Shown here in pieces: positions 12,075 to 27,000 of a DNA stretch of 64,000 nucleotides. This DNA is from Adineta steineri. Taxonomy: Eukaryota > Rotifera > Eurotatoria > Adinetida > Adinetidae. Numbering within the stretch: position 1 is the stretch's first letter; each line of letters begins with the position of its first letter. The position numbers were made by a program, and so were the translations under genes. The notes beneath the pieces are model-generated. The model was not told the DNA's origin and ran no database searches. It saw only the letters and a list, made by a program, of their open reading frames with translations. The stretch lies in the NCBI GenBank assembly GCA_905250115.1, contig CAJNOI010000015.1, forward strand, positions 561,283 through 625,282. Reading direction: 5' to 3'.

Positions 12075-15000
12075 ATGCCCACAGTAACAAATGGAACACA
12101 TGTTGAATCTCCTGTAAAAGATCATTCACAAAATGCACATGATGAAGATGAAGATCGTCGTGAACAGGAACGACCAGCTGATGTTAAAGAAGATATGCGT
12201 CAAATGGGACAACGACAACGTGTTACAATGATATTAAATTCAAGTGAATTTCGTGATGAACTTGAAGCAATTATAACTGATGCATTAAAACATGGACCAC
12301 ATCCAGCATCATTAATTGCTTTACAACAAATATCGGAATTATTATTACCACATACATCACGTTGGACAACTGTTTCATCATTATCACGTGCTGGTGGTTC
12401 AGTTATTGTACCAATAAATGATATACGTGGAGTTGATTCAACAAGTTATTCAAAAAGTGAACGTTTACTTCGATGTAAAGTAGCATCACTTTATCGATTA
12501 GTTGATTTATTTGGATGGTCTCAAGGCATTTATAATCATATAACGGTTCGTTGTTTTAAAAATCGATTAACTAAAAACTATAGAATAATACATTCGATTC
12601 TTTCCGATTCCATTAGGACAATAGAATCGAGCATAGTAATAAGATTAAATAAAACAGGAACAACTAATCTACTTATTAGTGAATAAAAAACTTATTTTTT
12701 ATGTTTCAATTAACAGAAAAAAAAGATCCTTGACAACGGAATAATTTAGACAGCTTCTTTAAATCAGAAAATGCCAAAAAAAACAGTCTAAATTTCTTTA
12801 TAATTAAAAAAATCAAAATAAATATCATTATTCATCTAATTATTGTCTATACTCTGTTTGCTAAATTAATTAAAGTAATGAAATAATTATTCTTCGTCTT
12901 TCTATAGGTACGTGTTAATCAAGAACAAGAACATTTTCTTATTAATCCATTTGGTATGATGTATCACGAAGTAACAGGTTCAACTTTAGTTAAAGTCGAT
13001 ATTGCTGGTAGGATCAATTGAAAATTTTCAGTTCAATATTATTTATTCTTTTCTTTCTTCGATTTTTTTTCTTCTTCTCAGGCAATATTGTTGATCCAGG
13101 TAGTACAACATACGGTATAAATCGTGCTGGTTATACGCTTCATTCAGCTATTCATAAAGCTCGACCAGATATAAAATGTATTGTACATTTACATACACCA
13201 GCAGTAGCTGCTGTATCAGCAATGAAATGTGGTCTTTTACCATTATCACAAGATGCTTTATTTTGTGGTAAAATATCTTATCATGATTATCGTGGAATAT
13301 TAATTGAAGATGATGTTAAAAAACTTCTTGTCGAAGATCTAGGACCAATAAATAAAGTAATGATATTACGTAATCATGGTTTTGTTGCATGTGGTGAAAC
13401 AATTGAAGAAGCATGGAAATATGCATTCAATGTTATCAATGCTTGTGAAGTACAAGTACGTGCAGCACCAATGGGTATTGATCAATTATATTTACCATCT
13501 GTTGAACAACAAAAACGAGTAAAAATATTATTTATTTATGTTTTCTTTTTTAAATTAAAACAATTTTAGATTGCTGATGTATTACAAGGAAATATAAATG
13601 AAGCAACTGATGATAAGAAATGGAAAATAGGTGAACTTGAATTTGAATGTTTAATGCGTATTTTGGATAATGCTGGCTTTCGTACGGGTTATGTTTATCG
13701 TCAACCATTAATTCGTACACTTGATAAAACAGCAACATTTAAAGACGTTGAAATACCACCAGCTGCTTCATCAGCTACGTCGTTTATTGATGGAGGACAA
13801 ACACATCCTGAAGCATAGTAAGTCATTTATATGGATTGTGATTGTTTCTTTAAGAAGAAGAAAAAAAACCTTGTTTATTTTAGTTCACCATCACGTCAAG
13901 CTCAACGCACAACTGAATGGCGCAACTCACCGAATGCTTATTTAAAGCAAGAAATTGAAGAAACTGGAACACAACATCCAAAGAAAGTTACAAAGGTAAA
14001 TTATTTTAGATGAATATATCTTCATACGAAATATTTTAAGATAAGCTCACATCATTTGATTTTTTTTCTTCATTTAAAACCTTCAGTATGACCTTTGACT
14101 CAAAATAAAGAGCATTTGCATTTACAGTATTTTGTAACAGATTGCATCTTCTCATACTGACCACTTTTGTTTGATAGAAATTATCTACCATTTTCGAGAA
14201 GTAGAAGATTCGATAAAAATGTTCTGCAAGAAAATTTTACTTTCAATTTTAGTAGGTCAATTGGATGTAATGTCATAGAAAATGATTTCGAGCATATAAA
14301 GTGTGGAGAACCACATCATTGCTTAGTAACATCTAACATCTGTAAAGAATCGCTGATGGTGAATTATTAATAAAATGTTTCGTGATACAGAGAACTGAAT
14401 TTTTTACTACAGATATATCTAATCAAGATCTTTTATCTCCGAAAGTTTCAGTTCTTAAGGAGAAACACATCATTTTTCTTACTCCATTTCTGCATAGTTT
14501 TATTGTCAAATTATTATAAGAATCAAGTTCGAAAATAAATATTTCAACACTAGTCTTAGTTGAGGTGCTAAAACTTTCAGAGATGAAAGATCTTGATTAG
14601 ATTTATATATATTTATATGGTAAAAATTTCAACTCTCAATACCACTAAAAAGTGATCTTTAACATGTGTGAAGGTTTTTTAAAAAAACGACGTGGTTCTC
14701 CACACTGGCTATATTCAAAGTCGTTTTAATTATTATTTCAAACCATTTTCGGCTACGCCAATGCCAACTAACCTATCAAAATTGAAAAAAAAAATTTTGT
14801 CCCTGAGAGTAGTGGAGACTTCACGGATTGACCTACATACTTTCTAAGAAATTAATTTAAAAACGTAAAGAACAATCTGGCAAGGCGAAAAACGATCTTC
14901 GAATCTGTTGACTTATTCATTTACTGTGAAGATAGATTAGATACTAACTTTTTAAACTGCGCTTGAATCGATTCAATTAAATCTAATCTTAATTTTTTTA

Positions 15001-18000
15001 TTTGATTTTTATGAACAGCTGTTGCTTCGAAAATTGCCAAACGAATAAACTTTCAAATTATTTTCACTTAATCCCAAAATCAGTTTTTCATAGATAGCGC
15101 TCAGTGTTAACATTCTACAACTTTATTTCGTCGAAATGAAATTTTTATTACAGATATTGGCAGCTATTCTCCAAAGTTAAAAACAACGGTTTTCACTTGT
15201 AATGTTTTGTCAGAATCTGTAGAGTTCAGAAGACCTATAGGTATTGTTTTTTTTATAAGAGAAAGAGTGAAATTCTTGAAAAAAATCAAAATTGCCTTTA
15301 TTATATAGTCGTAAATATCGGTAAAAATATTTTTAAGCCAATCGAACAAAATTTCATAAGATTACCTAGTGGCAAAGTAAGACTCTTTGGAGCAAGCACA
15401 TATCTTGTTATTTTCATGTATTCTATTTATGGTAAAATCTTGTAGTTCGACCAACCATATCACCTTTGTATTTCTGAAATAGTTAGAAACGAGGAAGTAC
15501 ACTTAATGATCCTTGACTCATAAGTTGAAAAGTCTATGAAAGAAAATAGTAGAGTCTCGAGAAGATCCAATCAAGCGTGCGTGTACTAGGTCATTTCGCT
15601 AAGTGATAATTGAATACAAAATTTTTTTCAAGTGATTTTCACGTATTTTATTAATAGTAGTATTATTCTATATTACCTTGCCATTCTACTGAATTTTTTT
15701 TGTTGCTGAAATAATATTCATAATCAATTTAGAATTAAGATAGAATCTAGCGAATATATATAACATAACATGATTCATTCTCACTAAAGAAAAAAGGTTA
15801 ATCTTATGATATCTTCATGATTATCAAAAATGTTGAGACGAATACCGGACAATTTCCATTTGTATTATTCTTAGCATTTATGTTATATCTAGAATGTAGG
15901 ACAGTTACAACATACTGTTGAATAGAAAGTCACAGCTGGACAGTTAAAACTACCCCTATAATATTCATTATTCTGATTGATGACGCAATATGTTAACTGA
16001 AAGAAAGTTTGAGTTTAAAATATGATCTAAATTTCTCGTGTATAAAACAGAAATATATGACTAAATTTTGAAATTTTTCTAGTGGGTACCAGATACAGGT
16101 TCAAAACATTCAACACCAATTAAAATTGATACTAAACATCAATTTGCTCCAAGTAATGTTGATCCAAAAGAACTTAAAATTCATCAAAAACAGATGAAAG
16201 AAGATCGTTTCAATGAAAAAGTATCTGCTGGTTATCAATCAAAAATTCTTGAAAATGCTGGTTGGGAAGATGTTTCTCAAATGAAAGTAAAAGATTGAAT
16301 TGATGTCATTGATTTATTTTAATTAAAATAATTTAAGGAACCTCATCAAGCATCAACAGAACCGATTGTTGTTGTGGGTGCTGCATCCAAAGGTATTATT
16401 AAACGTGATCAACAAAATAATGCTATTGTTTATAAATCATATTATGCTCAAAATCCATTTGCTCATATGGATAATGATGAAATTGAAAAATATAAACGTG
16501 AAGTTGAACAAAATCAAATGCGTGAACAAGGTTTGTTGAAAATAGAAAAAAAACGAAATAAATTCTTAATAATATTTTTATATAACTTTCTTATTAATTC
16601 AGCATTCAAGAAAAATAATTTACTTGATGAAATACGAAAGGGTATATTGTTAAAAGAAAATATCACTGCTCACTTTTTATTTTCTTGCTTTTTCATGAAT
16701 ATAGGAAGCAAGAAGTTAACTAATGTTAATAAAGGGGGTGTGTTAAGATATTTATATTGAAACAATAAAGCATGGTTTTCTTTTCTTTCCTTGCTTAAAT
16801 AAGAATATAAGAATTTTTCACATCAATGATATCGCACGAGTTTATTATTCAATGCAATAATTCGTTTTCAGCTCCAGGGCATTTTAAAAATCATTCCCTT
16901 TTCATGCTTCTTTCTTCTTTTTTTTGAAGTTATGAATTATTTTGTCTCATTTACATTAATACAATTATTCTTTAAGGAGGTGATTCTCATTATGACGATC
17001 AAGTCGATAATCACAATACAAGTGGTACTGGTCGAGGTAAGTAATTTTATACAGCAAATACGATAAATATTTTCTCTCTCTCTCTCGCTCTTGTGCTTGT
17101 GCGCACATTCGCTCTCTCAAATTCAATCATTCATCATAATTATAAATCGTCCGTATCAGTCAGACATATAGGCTAACGTCTTTTTTTTGAAAAAATATAC
17201 AGAATATGATGATGTACTCTCTCGGCTTAGTACCGGGGCGGTTATAATTAAATGTCTATGTTGTTGTTCTTCTTCTTCTACTTCTTTTTTCTACTTTTTT
17301 TCTCTCGCATTCTTCTTTAACTCTTGGGCGGTTTTGTTCGCTCGAGAAAAAAATGTCATTTTGTTTGACCGCCATCTGCCACATTATGTATTATTCTTCC
17401 AAGTCATCGGTATTAAAACAATTTCATTCAAGTGATTCTATGGATTTATATAATTAAAATCAATATACAGTAACAAATTCCAAAAGTAAAAAAAGGTAAG
17501 CAATATCTTATTATTTATTTGTTTATTTTTAAGTGTTAAAGAAACTTTTGAATATTATAATAAAACAAAAAGATAATGATAATAATCATTTTTTTACAAA
17601 GAAAGAATGTCAAGCACTAGACGTATGAAAGTAAATTGAAACTCTCCCTTTCATTCTTCATTTTAATATGACCGAACATATATATATATGAGATTTACTA
17701 CTATTTACTTTACTACACGCGTTCGCGAAAGAGAAGAATGAGTAGTTGGTGTGTTACTTGAAGGTTTCATTTTTTCTTCGTTTCAATTTTAATGATAGTC
17801 ATCGAAAAGTAAACTTATAGTTGATATTGATGTTCGCATCATGTCATTACTTTATATAAACAGTGAGAATTCTTTTAAGTTTAATTGACTTTTTTTTTCT
17901 TTATGTAAGATTTTAATTGAACATTTGTTTTTTTGTTATGAGTCAACTGAAATTATTCAATGTCAAATCATATTTTGCTTTTTTTTTTATGAAACATATT

Positions 18001-21000
18001 TAAATGCGTATGTTTTTTGACACTCCATTCGTTGTCGTATATATTATAAATGCATGATTCTTTACCCTCATGCAAGAAAAAAAATCACAATTATTGTGTT
18101 TATTCGTCTACTCTACCCGGTTTGACATGATGCGATGATGACTAACGATGCCGGTATTTCTCGTTCTTTTTTCTTTTTTTCTTTTTCTTCTTCCTAAGGC
18201 ATAATGTTACGAAGAAAAAGAATTGAGTGAACTAATCTCGTCAGTGTTCGTTGAGTTATTTTAACTTGAAGAAAAAGAACGAAGAAAGAAAGAGAACAAG
18301 AACGAACACAGTCAGGTAAATAGAAAAGTGAAAAAAAAACACAGAAAAATTCGTCGTTACTGATCGAATAAGAAAAGAAGACGAAGAAGAAAGAGAAAAC
18401 GAAGAGAGCAAAAGTGCATACATACATTTTGACCAAAAGTATGAGATGATGATGACTGCAATAAGCATATATATGTTGTGAAAAAGTTCAAGGATATTAA
18501 AGTGTAAAAATGGAGGTAATTTATAAAATGTTTATATTTCTTAAATAAAAATCAGAATAATAAACATTGAATTATAATTCTATTTTGTATTTTTTTTCTT
18601 CTTCTTCAGTTTAAATGCATCAACAACAAGCTCGTCGTTCAAAACAAACAACACAACGACGTGACCAATTAAATTCTACATCAGCTGATTCAAATGATTC
18701 TTCCTTATCCCGTATATTTCTTCAAAATCCTAATCAAAGAAGTGAATATACGTTGCCATTAAACGTTGCTCCATCGTTGATGACAACGGCTCAATCTACA
18801 AGTGCTACACAAACTGCTCAAGGAAATTTGATAACTCAAGCTTTTCATTCGAAATCTATTCCGTCATTTGCTGAAACTCAACTCTTATCTATATATTATC
18901 TTAATCGGAATTTAATAAATCAATCTAGTGATAATATAAATCAAGATAGTTCTATATTTGTTGAACAGCAAGATCGTCAACCAATACGTTTTCGTGCTGC
19001 TTACGACCCATCGGGATCAACAAAATCTACTCAAACATCACCACCATTAGCATTAAATCAATTATCAACACACGGTTCAACATTAGTTATTGGTGCTAAT
19101 CAACAATCAACAGGAACAAATAATCCTCTTTATGAACAACGTTTGAAAATTCATTCTGGTAGTCAACGTTTAGCTAATAATCCATCATTATTAAGTGATA
19201 CTGACGAACTTTTATCGCCGAGTGAACTTATCGAAGAATCGCGATATTCATACGAAGAATATATTATACACGTTGATAATAATCAAGAACAAAATAAACA
19301 AATATCTTCATCATCTCCAACAAGTACGTCATCAGCCAATACAATTATTGCTCAACCACCATCTCCACCACTTCCACTGCCACCACCACCACCACCGCCA
19401 ACGATAACATATCGTATATCTTCTGAAACAATGCTTCAACCTGAAGACTTTGATTCTGATCGTACGTCACGTTTAAGTGCTGATGATATCAATACACATT
19501 CAACAGTAAGCAGTATGTCTGGCTCATTTACAAATCAAGATTGGGCTGCAACTAATAATACTTCTTCAAGACTTTATAATGATGCACCTATTGTAAATCC
19601 TCGTCAAACATTAACAACATCAACAACAGAAGAAACAACACGTGTATCTAGTTGGCCACCTGTTCCCATCGATATTCAATCAAATGATAATCAATTGGAA
19701 ACATCATTTATTTTGGATGATAGTGATGATCAACCACGTATACCACGTGTTCAATTTGCTGAACAATTAGTTCATGTTATACCAGTATCAGCTACAAATA
19801 GTGTTAGTGAAGAAGTTGCTCCTCGTGAAGCACCACCACCGCCACCACTTCCAAATATTTCTGCACCAGCTGTAATACCGCGAACAACTACTTCTCGTAC
19901 AAATTCATATGAACAAAATGAAAAACATATGAATTTTGATACAGAAGAAGATGAATCAACAGCAACAACCACTACATCTAGTAATAGAGAGCCAATTTCA
20001 GGTCGATTACAGCGAACAAGTGGATTAATAAATCTTAATCAGGGTACGATGTCTAGACCAACAGCTGCACCACCTCCACTTCCATCTTCATTACCCGTTA
20101 CTTCAACAACAATAGCAACAACAGCAACAACAACAACTACGACTACGACTACAGCTGCGACGGGTGTTGATCCTCGTCTTGTTCGTGATCAATTGAAAAG
20201 ACTTGATTATCAACTTCTTGTTGATACACGTCATCCAATTAATCAATCCAAATGGGTTAAAGATCATATGGATGCTTCCGATGCTCATACAACTACAGCA
20301 GCAGCAACAACAACAACATCTGGTCGAGTGGATGCACTTCGATCATTATTTGAACATCAAAGTGGTCGTTCATCAGATTCTTCTACATTAAATAGTCCCA
20401 CAGGACAAATCAAACGTATAGAACCTGAAGAGAGACCATCAAGACATGGTGATGAAATACGTTTTCGTGTTAAAGAACCTAAAATATCAACAGTACATCA
20501 TGCTGAACCTATTCAAGTTGTGCAACGTACTACTAAACAACCAACAACAAATACACCAGCTGTTGTTACTCCATTAACATGGGAAGATTTAGTTGGCGTT
20601 CAAGAGGAACATCAACAACAAAAACGACCACAAATCTCATCATCAACATCACCACTTGAACTTGATGAAATACAACAAATACTTGGCAATAGAAGAATTA
20701 CATCTCTCAATGATATTGGACATTATACACAAGTAGAAATTATTTTTATTCTTTTATTTTCATTCAAAAAAATATTTTTTTCTTTTATCTTAGTATGGTC
20801 ATGTATGGGAATGGGATGATAGATTTTGGTTTAGTTTAACATCTGCACAACGTGACCAATTAAATCGTCTTCAACAACAACTACAACAATCACGTTCTCG
20901 ACAAGATAGTGGTGATACACAAATATATGAACATAGTGATCGTTCAGCATATCAAGGTGATTCAGAAGATAATACACCAAAAACTAATAATTTAAATCGA

Positions 21001-24000
21001 CGAATACGTTCACGAAATTCATCTCAAGATAATCTTTTACCATTACCAATAAATCAAACACCAACCGATGAAACAAAACGTTTTAAAGCAATAACAAATG
21101 AACCAGGTTCAACAGTTAGTATAACTGGTGCTGGTGCATGGCAACAACATAAACAATCAACAATATCTACTGGTATTGGTAAATATACTGAAACAAGTAC
21201 AATGCATGAAAATCAACCATCTATAAGTGTATTTGGTTCAACACCAAATGCAACATATACAAGAGTTGGTTCACAAGAATCAATTGCGTCGTCCACTATT
21301 CAACCACCACCACAACAACCGATGATAAATAAAAAAACTGAAAATCAAATGACAATTATTGAATCAGGATATAGTTCAGCTGATGAACCACAACAACAAC
21401 AACAACGTACAAATCAATTTCGACCTAATTCAAGTACAATTATTGAAGAACCATCAACAGTTCATCATACAGATACAACAACTAGTGGTGTTGCTGGTTT
21501 AGTTGCAGGATCAGGTTCAATTGTTTTACCAAACAATGATATTCAATTACGTGAAGCACCAATATATGAAAATCTTCGGCCGGAAACACGTCAACATATC
21601 AATGAACCTGAAGTTGATCCATTAAGTTATGAACAATTTATTTATGATTATTTTTCAACCCATGCAAGACGTTTACGTAGTGACGATGGAACACTTATAT
21701 TTCTTATTGATGGACAACAAATTCAAATGTCACATATACGTTTACCAACAAATGATAATATAACACTTGCAAAAAATGTTTATATCGATGCTATTGATGA
21801 ATATCCACCACCATTTGAAACTGAATCTGATCAATTAGTTATATTTATACATGGAGAATCTGTTGTTATACCAGCTGATAAATGGTTAAAATATAAAATT
21901 AAATATCAAAATACACAATGGATACATAAACTTGAACGAGTTAATCGACATATACCAGTACAATTAATGAGTATAATTGAAGATTGGCTTACGCAACATA
22001 CAAGATTTTTATTGGATAGAAATGAAATAAATGTTGATGGTTTAAATGTACCTTTAACTGGTAGATTAGGTTTACGTATACTTAATTTATATCAAGTACG
22101 TCAATTACAATCGGATCAAAATTATTTTTGGAGTGAATTATTAAAATATTTAATTCGTACTGGTTATGTTTCATTTGACCCTGACGAACAAATAATACAT
22201 ATTGCACATAGTGAACTTGATGTTCAACGTATTTTAACTAGACAAACATCTCCATCACCTGAATTAATTGAACGTTTAGCAAAACTTTTACGTTTATTAA
22301 ATGATATACATTTTGATCAAAGTACTGGTTCATTAATTTTAGAAAGAAATTTTATTATTCCAAATGAAGATGTATATGATCTTTTTGAAAAACATCAACA
22401 AGGACAAACATTAAATGCGAATGAATTAGCTAATCATCTTTTACATATATGTGCCTATGAAGAAGATCAAGATGGTCAATCNNNNNNNNNNNNNNNNNNN
22501 NNNNNNNNNNNNNNNNNNNNNNNNNNNNNNNNNNNNNNNNNNNNNNNNNNNNNNNNNNNNNNNNNNNNNNNNNNNNNNNNNTAGTGTTTTGCAATGGTTA
22601 AGCGATAATGTTCTATGGTCAAGTGAACATGGTCGAGAATTTTTGATACGCTATCAATCGATGCCTGATTATATCGTACGTATAACAGGACCCGATGGTA
22701 TTCGTTTATCAAATTTATTACAGCAACAAGCTTTACAATTAAATGATGTATTACGTTGGCATCATGATCATGTACAAATAGACCGCACTGAAAATTCTTT
22801 ACGTATGACAATAAAACCAAATAATAACATTGAGATTGTCAATTTACCTTTGGAAGAGAATGAAAAAAAACGAGAAAAAGTAAATGAAGAGAAGAAAAAA
22901 TCTACCAATCAAAAAACAAGAAGTATATTTGAAAAAGAAGAAAAAAGTTTGGTTTTTTTTATTCCTCTTAACCAACAAACTCCAAGTGACAGCGAAGTAG
23001 AAGTAGAAGTAGTAGACGAACGAGAAGGGGAAGAAAAAGAACATTATAACCAACATTCTACCTCTACTTTACTCCAACAAGAAGAACAGAAAAAAATAAA
23101 AACCAACGACGACGACGAAGACGACGACGGCAGAGAACGGGTATTACTCCTTGAAAGTATTGCTTCATTGTTGCACTTTGTCAATGCAAATGGTAGTAAC
23201 GTTGGCACGCTCGAACTCATTCAAGGTCGTCGCTTAAGGCTTTCGTTAACTGACAATTCTCCTCTTTCACAACAACAACAACAAATTGAATTTAATGAAG
23301 ATGATACAAAAATTCTCTATGAAAATCTTAATTTAGACATCGATTCTTGTACGCAATATTTGGTTGATCATATTTTTGATAAAATTGAATTTGATAAAGA
23401 AAATCAATATCTTATTATACATTATCGTGGACAAATGTTGAAATTAAAAAATTTAAAACAAAAAATCTTTCAGCCTTCGGCTAAAAAACTTCGATTAACA
23501 TCAAATAAAACATCAACAACACCAACAACTATAAATGAAGACCATGTTAATATGATAACAGATTGGCTGGATCAATTAAATGGTGAGAAATTAATAACAA
23601 TAACTGAACAAAATGATATTGTCATACTTCCTAATGGTGAAGATGATCAAGAACAGCAAATATTTCTTAATCATGATGATGTTGATGCATATATGGAAAA
23701 TAAAATTAATACATCAAAACCATCGGATGAACCAGAAATTATTGGCATGAATGATATAGCACGAATTTTACTTATATATAATTATATTCAATATTCAAAT
23801 GGACATATACAGTTTGGTTCTCAACATATAGCATTAGATAAAAATGAATTAACATGGTTAAAATCAATTATACGTGGTGTAAGACCTGATACAGGAAATC
23901 GTGAAACTGAAATTGATTTATTTGATGGAGAACATACTAAAGTACTTCATGTACCATACGAACATATGCCACTAACGAATGATCAACGTGTTGTTGCAGA

Positions 24001-27000
24001 TTATCTCTTCCGTAATGGACATGTTCGATATGATGTTGATACAGGAAATTATGCTTATAGTTATGTGGCACCAGATATACCATTAGAAGATGAAGATAAT
24101 TCAACTGAACGTATTGGTCAACGTCAAGTTCTTTTATCACATATTCGTCATATTCATGTTGATGAAGAAAATGAACGTATAGAACTTGAATTTCTTCATG
24201 ATCCAAATCATCGTCTTGAATTGCCAACACGTTGGTATCGTCAAGCATTAACACATGATTTTGAACGTGCTTATATTGTTGATATGTTACTTGCTAATGG
24301 TGGTACTATTGATCATGATACATTTGTATTCAATGATCGTAAATATTCATTACAAGTTCCAAGAGTTTCAACAACTTCATCTTCAGCACCAGCAACAAAT
24401 CTTCAAACAATAAAATTATCAAATAAACAAAAACAAGAACTTATTGAAAAATATGTTGAAATAATAAATACACAAGATGGTATTAAACTAGATAATTCAA
24501 ATGATTTATTAGTATTAGAAAATCAATCTGATGGTTCACAATTATATTTAACACCTGAACATACTAAATTTATACATCAAAATAAATATCGACGACAAGA
24601 TGTTACACGTTTCCTTACTAAACATGGTCAAATAAAACAAGATGAATTCGGTAATTGGTTATTACATTATAATAATCAATATGTTCAATTTCCACCATCT
24701 ATTATACCAGCAACAACAGCATCATCAAATAATATGTCAAATGTAATACGTTCATTAGGTCAAAAATTTTCACGTCAACAACCATCAGGAGCCGCAGCAG
24801 CAACAGTACCAACGAGTGATGATGATGCAGAATTTCGTGCTCGTTTAGCACAAGAAACGCAAGCTGAATTTATTCATCGTTATCATGCAACTATTGAATA
24901 TATGTATACTCATGGTTTAATAACAATTAATAAGCGTTTAAAACTTATTCAAATACATTTTTCAAATCAAACATTAACTATTCCACTTGATCAATTACAT
25001 ACAATTGTTGATGCACGTACATTCCAAACAACGGCTGAGAATGTTATACCATTTGAAAGTCATCAATTATCAAAATGGTTATTAGATCATTCAGATACAA
25101 TAAGTAATACACGTCATGGTTATATACGATTAACACATAAAAATAAAACATATGATTTTCCATTAATAAATCCTAATAATCGTCCAATACAATCACAATC
25201 AGCAGTATCATCAATAGTAAAACGTTTTGGTTTAACATCAAAAAGTATAGCATTACTAACTAAAATTGATTTAACAACACCAGAAAATCAAACCCGTTGT
25301 GCAACTCATTTACTTGATAAACTTGATCAATTTGGTTCAATTAATATTGATAATGAAACACGTACACTTATTCTATCAATGACACCGGATAATCAACAAC
25401 AGTTAGTTGTTCAAAATCCTGTAGTACCTGTTACAAAACAAACATTAATTGATTATTTAACAAGTCATGGTCGTTTTACATTGAATGCTGATCGAACAAA
25501 TATTGAATATCGTCATTATGATGATGGAAGAGTCTATCATTTTGATTCCTATGTACGTGATTGGGAAGATGCACTTGGAGAAACGAATGAAGAACGTATT
25601 ATACGTATATTAGGAGAAATTCTATCATTAAATGGACGATTTTTACAACGTGCTGATAGACAACTAATAATATCATTAAGAAATGGTGAACGTTTCATAA
25701 TTCCAAGTAATATTGGTGAACAATTACTTGGTCCTATTAATGGACAAACAATAGCAGAATTACTTGTAAAATATGCTGATAATATTTATGAAGAACAAGA
25801 TGGAAAATATCTTGTTATTCATCTTGCTAATCAAACTTTACGTTTACCACAACAAAAACAATTAATGTCAAATAAACAATCATCAGGAGCAACAACAGGA
25901 GCAACATCGAAAGGAGCAGATGATCCAAAATTAAAATTACTCTTTCCATTTAATAGAAACTTAAGACAAATACAAAAGACACCATCAACATCAACATTAA
26001 ATATTCAACCACCAGATGCAACAAATGGTTATGCTATTGATCCATTACTTATGCTTGCTAATTATATATATCGTGCTGGTTCTATTTATCAAGATGATCT
26101 TGGTCGTTTAGTTATAAAAATGAATGAAGATGAAATAGTTGTACCACGTATAGAAGCAATAAATGCTATTGAAACAATCAATACTTCACCACATCGTACA
26201 GGTACAATAATTGCACGTTTAATTGATCGTATCGGTAAAGTACAATCAAATAAAGCTGGTGGTTTAATAATAACAATTGGTAAAAGTTCATTTGAATTAT
26301 CAAAAGATTTAATTGATCGAGCTAATCAATTACATCGTGAAACAATTGATATTGAAAATGATCTTCCTATTCAAGATCAAGATATAGTTCAAACTGGTTT
26401 AAATGGTGCAATGACATTAGCTGGTCGTCATAATCGTCAACCATATGGACCAACATTATTACCATTATTACGTCAATCAAAATCAGTTGGTAGTTTATCA
26501 ACATCAACTATAGGACATCCATGGTTTACTGATGATCAACAAATGCTCTATTCAAAAGATGGTCGTGGTGATGCAAGATATTTAAATTTAGATAATTATT
26601 CATTAGCATGGCAAAAAGAAGCACATAAACATGGTATTGGTTGTGAAGTACGAACACTACGTAATGTTGCACCTTATTTAGATGTATTAGGTTATGTTGA
26701 AAATGATCCAAAGAAAGGTTTAAATATTAATGATTTAACACGTTTACATCCTGAAATGTTCAAGGGTGGTAAATTACCTGATAATCAATATTTAACAAAA
26801 TTAGAAAATGATCGTGCACAAGTACAAACAACATTATGTCCAAAACCACGTATACTTGTTATACCTGATGATGAAACAATGTTATCATCAGATCGTAAAA
26901 CACGTTTTTATGTTCAATATATGTATGATCATGATGCTGTACTTGGTGCTGATCCAGCTTATGTTATGATGTTACCAAGTCGTTATCCTGTTCGACCAAC

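Noticed and set aside
12546-12686. Read-through of adducin exon 1 to a stop at 12686
   Set aside because: The adducin sequence continues perfectly (NHIT joined to VRVN) when the GTTCGT donor at 12546 is used; the read-through has no family similarity.
17470-17495. Possible adducin micro-exon reading VTNSKSKKR
   Set aside because: It has AG and GT borders but ends in phase 2. The next adducin exon (28422) then meets an immediate stop, and joining to 18610 also gives a stop after 18 codons. At best it is a rare alternative exon.
18194-18468. Two overlapping minus-strand Phe/Ser-rich frames
   Set aside because: Poly-pyrimidine low-complexity DNA gives long frames by chance; no start context, no splice partner, no family pattern.
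22880-22986. Possible small intron inside the nested gene (GTAAAT ... TTTTTTTTATTCC..AG)
   Set aside because: Removing 107 nt would break a frame that is open through and beyond the segment, so it is kept as coding low-complexity sequence.
23937-24254. Minus-strand frame of 105 codons opposite the nested gene, and similar ones at 26526-26711 and 26964-27320
   Set aside because: Mirror frames of a strongly coding plus strand with His/Tyr/Leu-rich, motif-free products.
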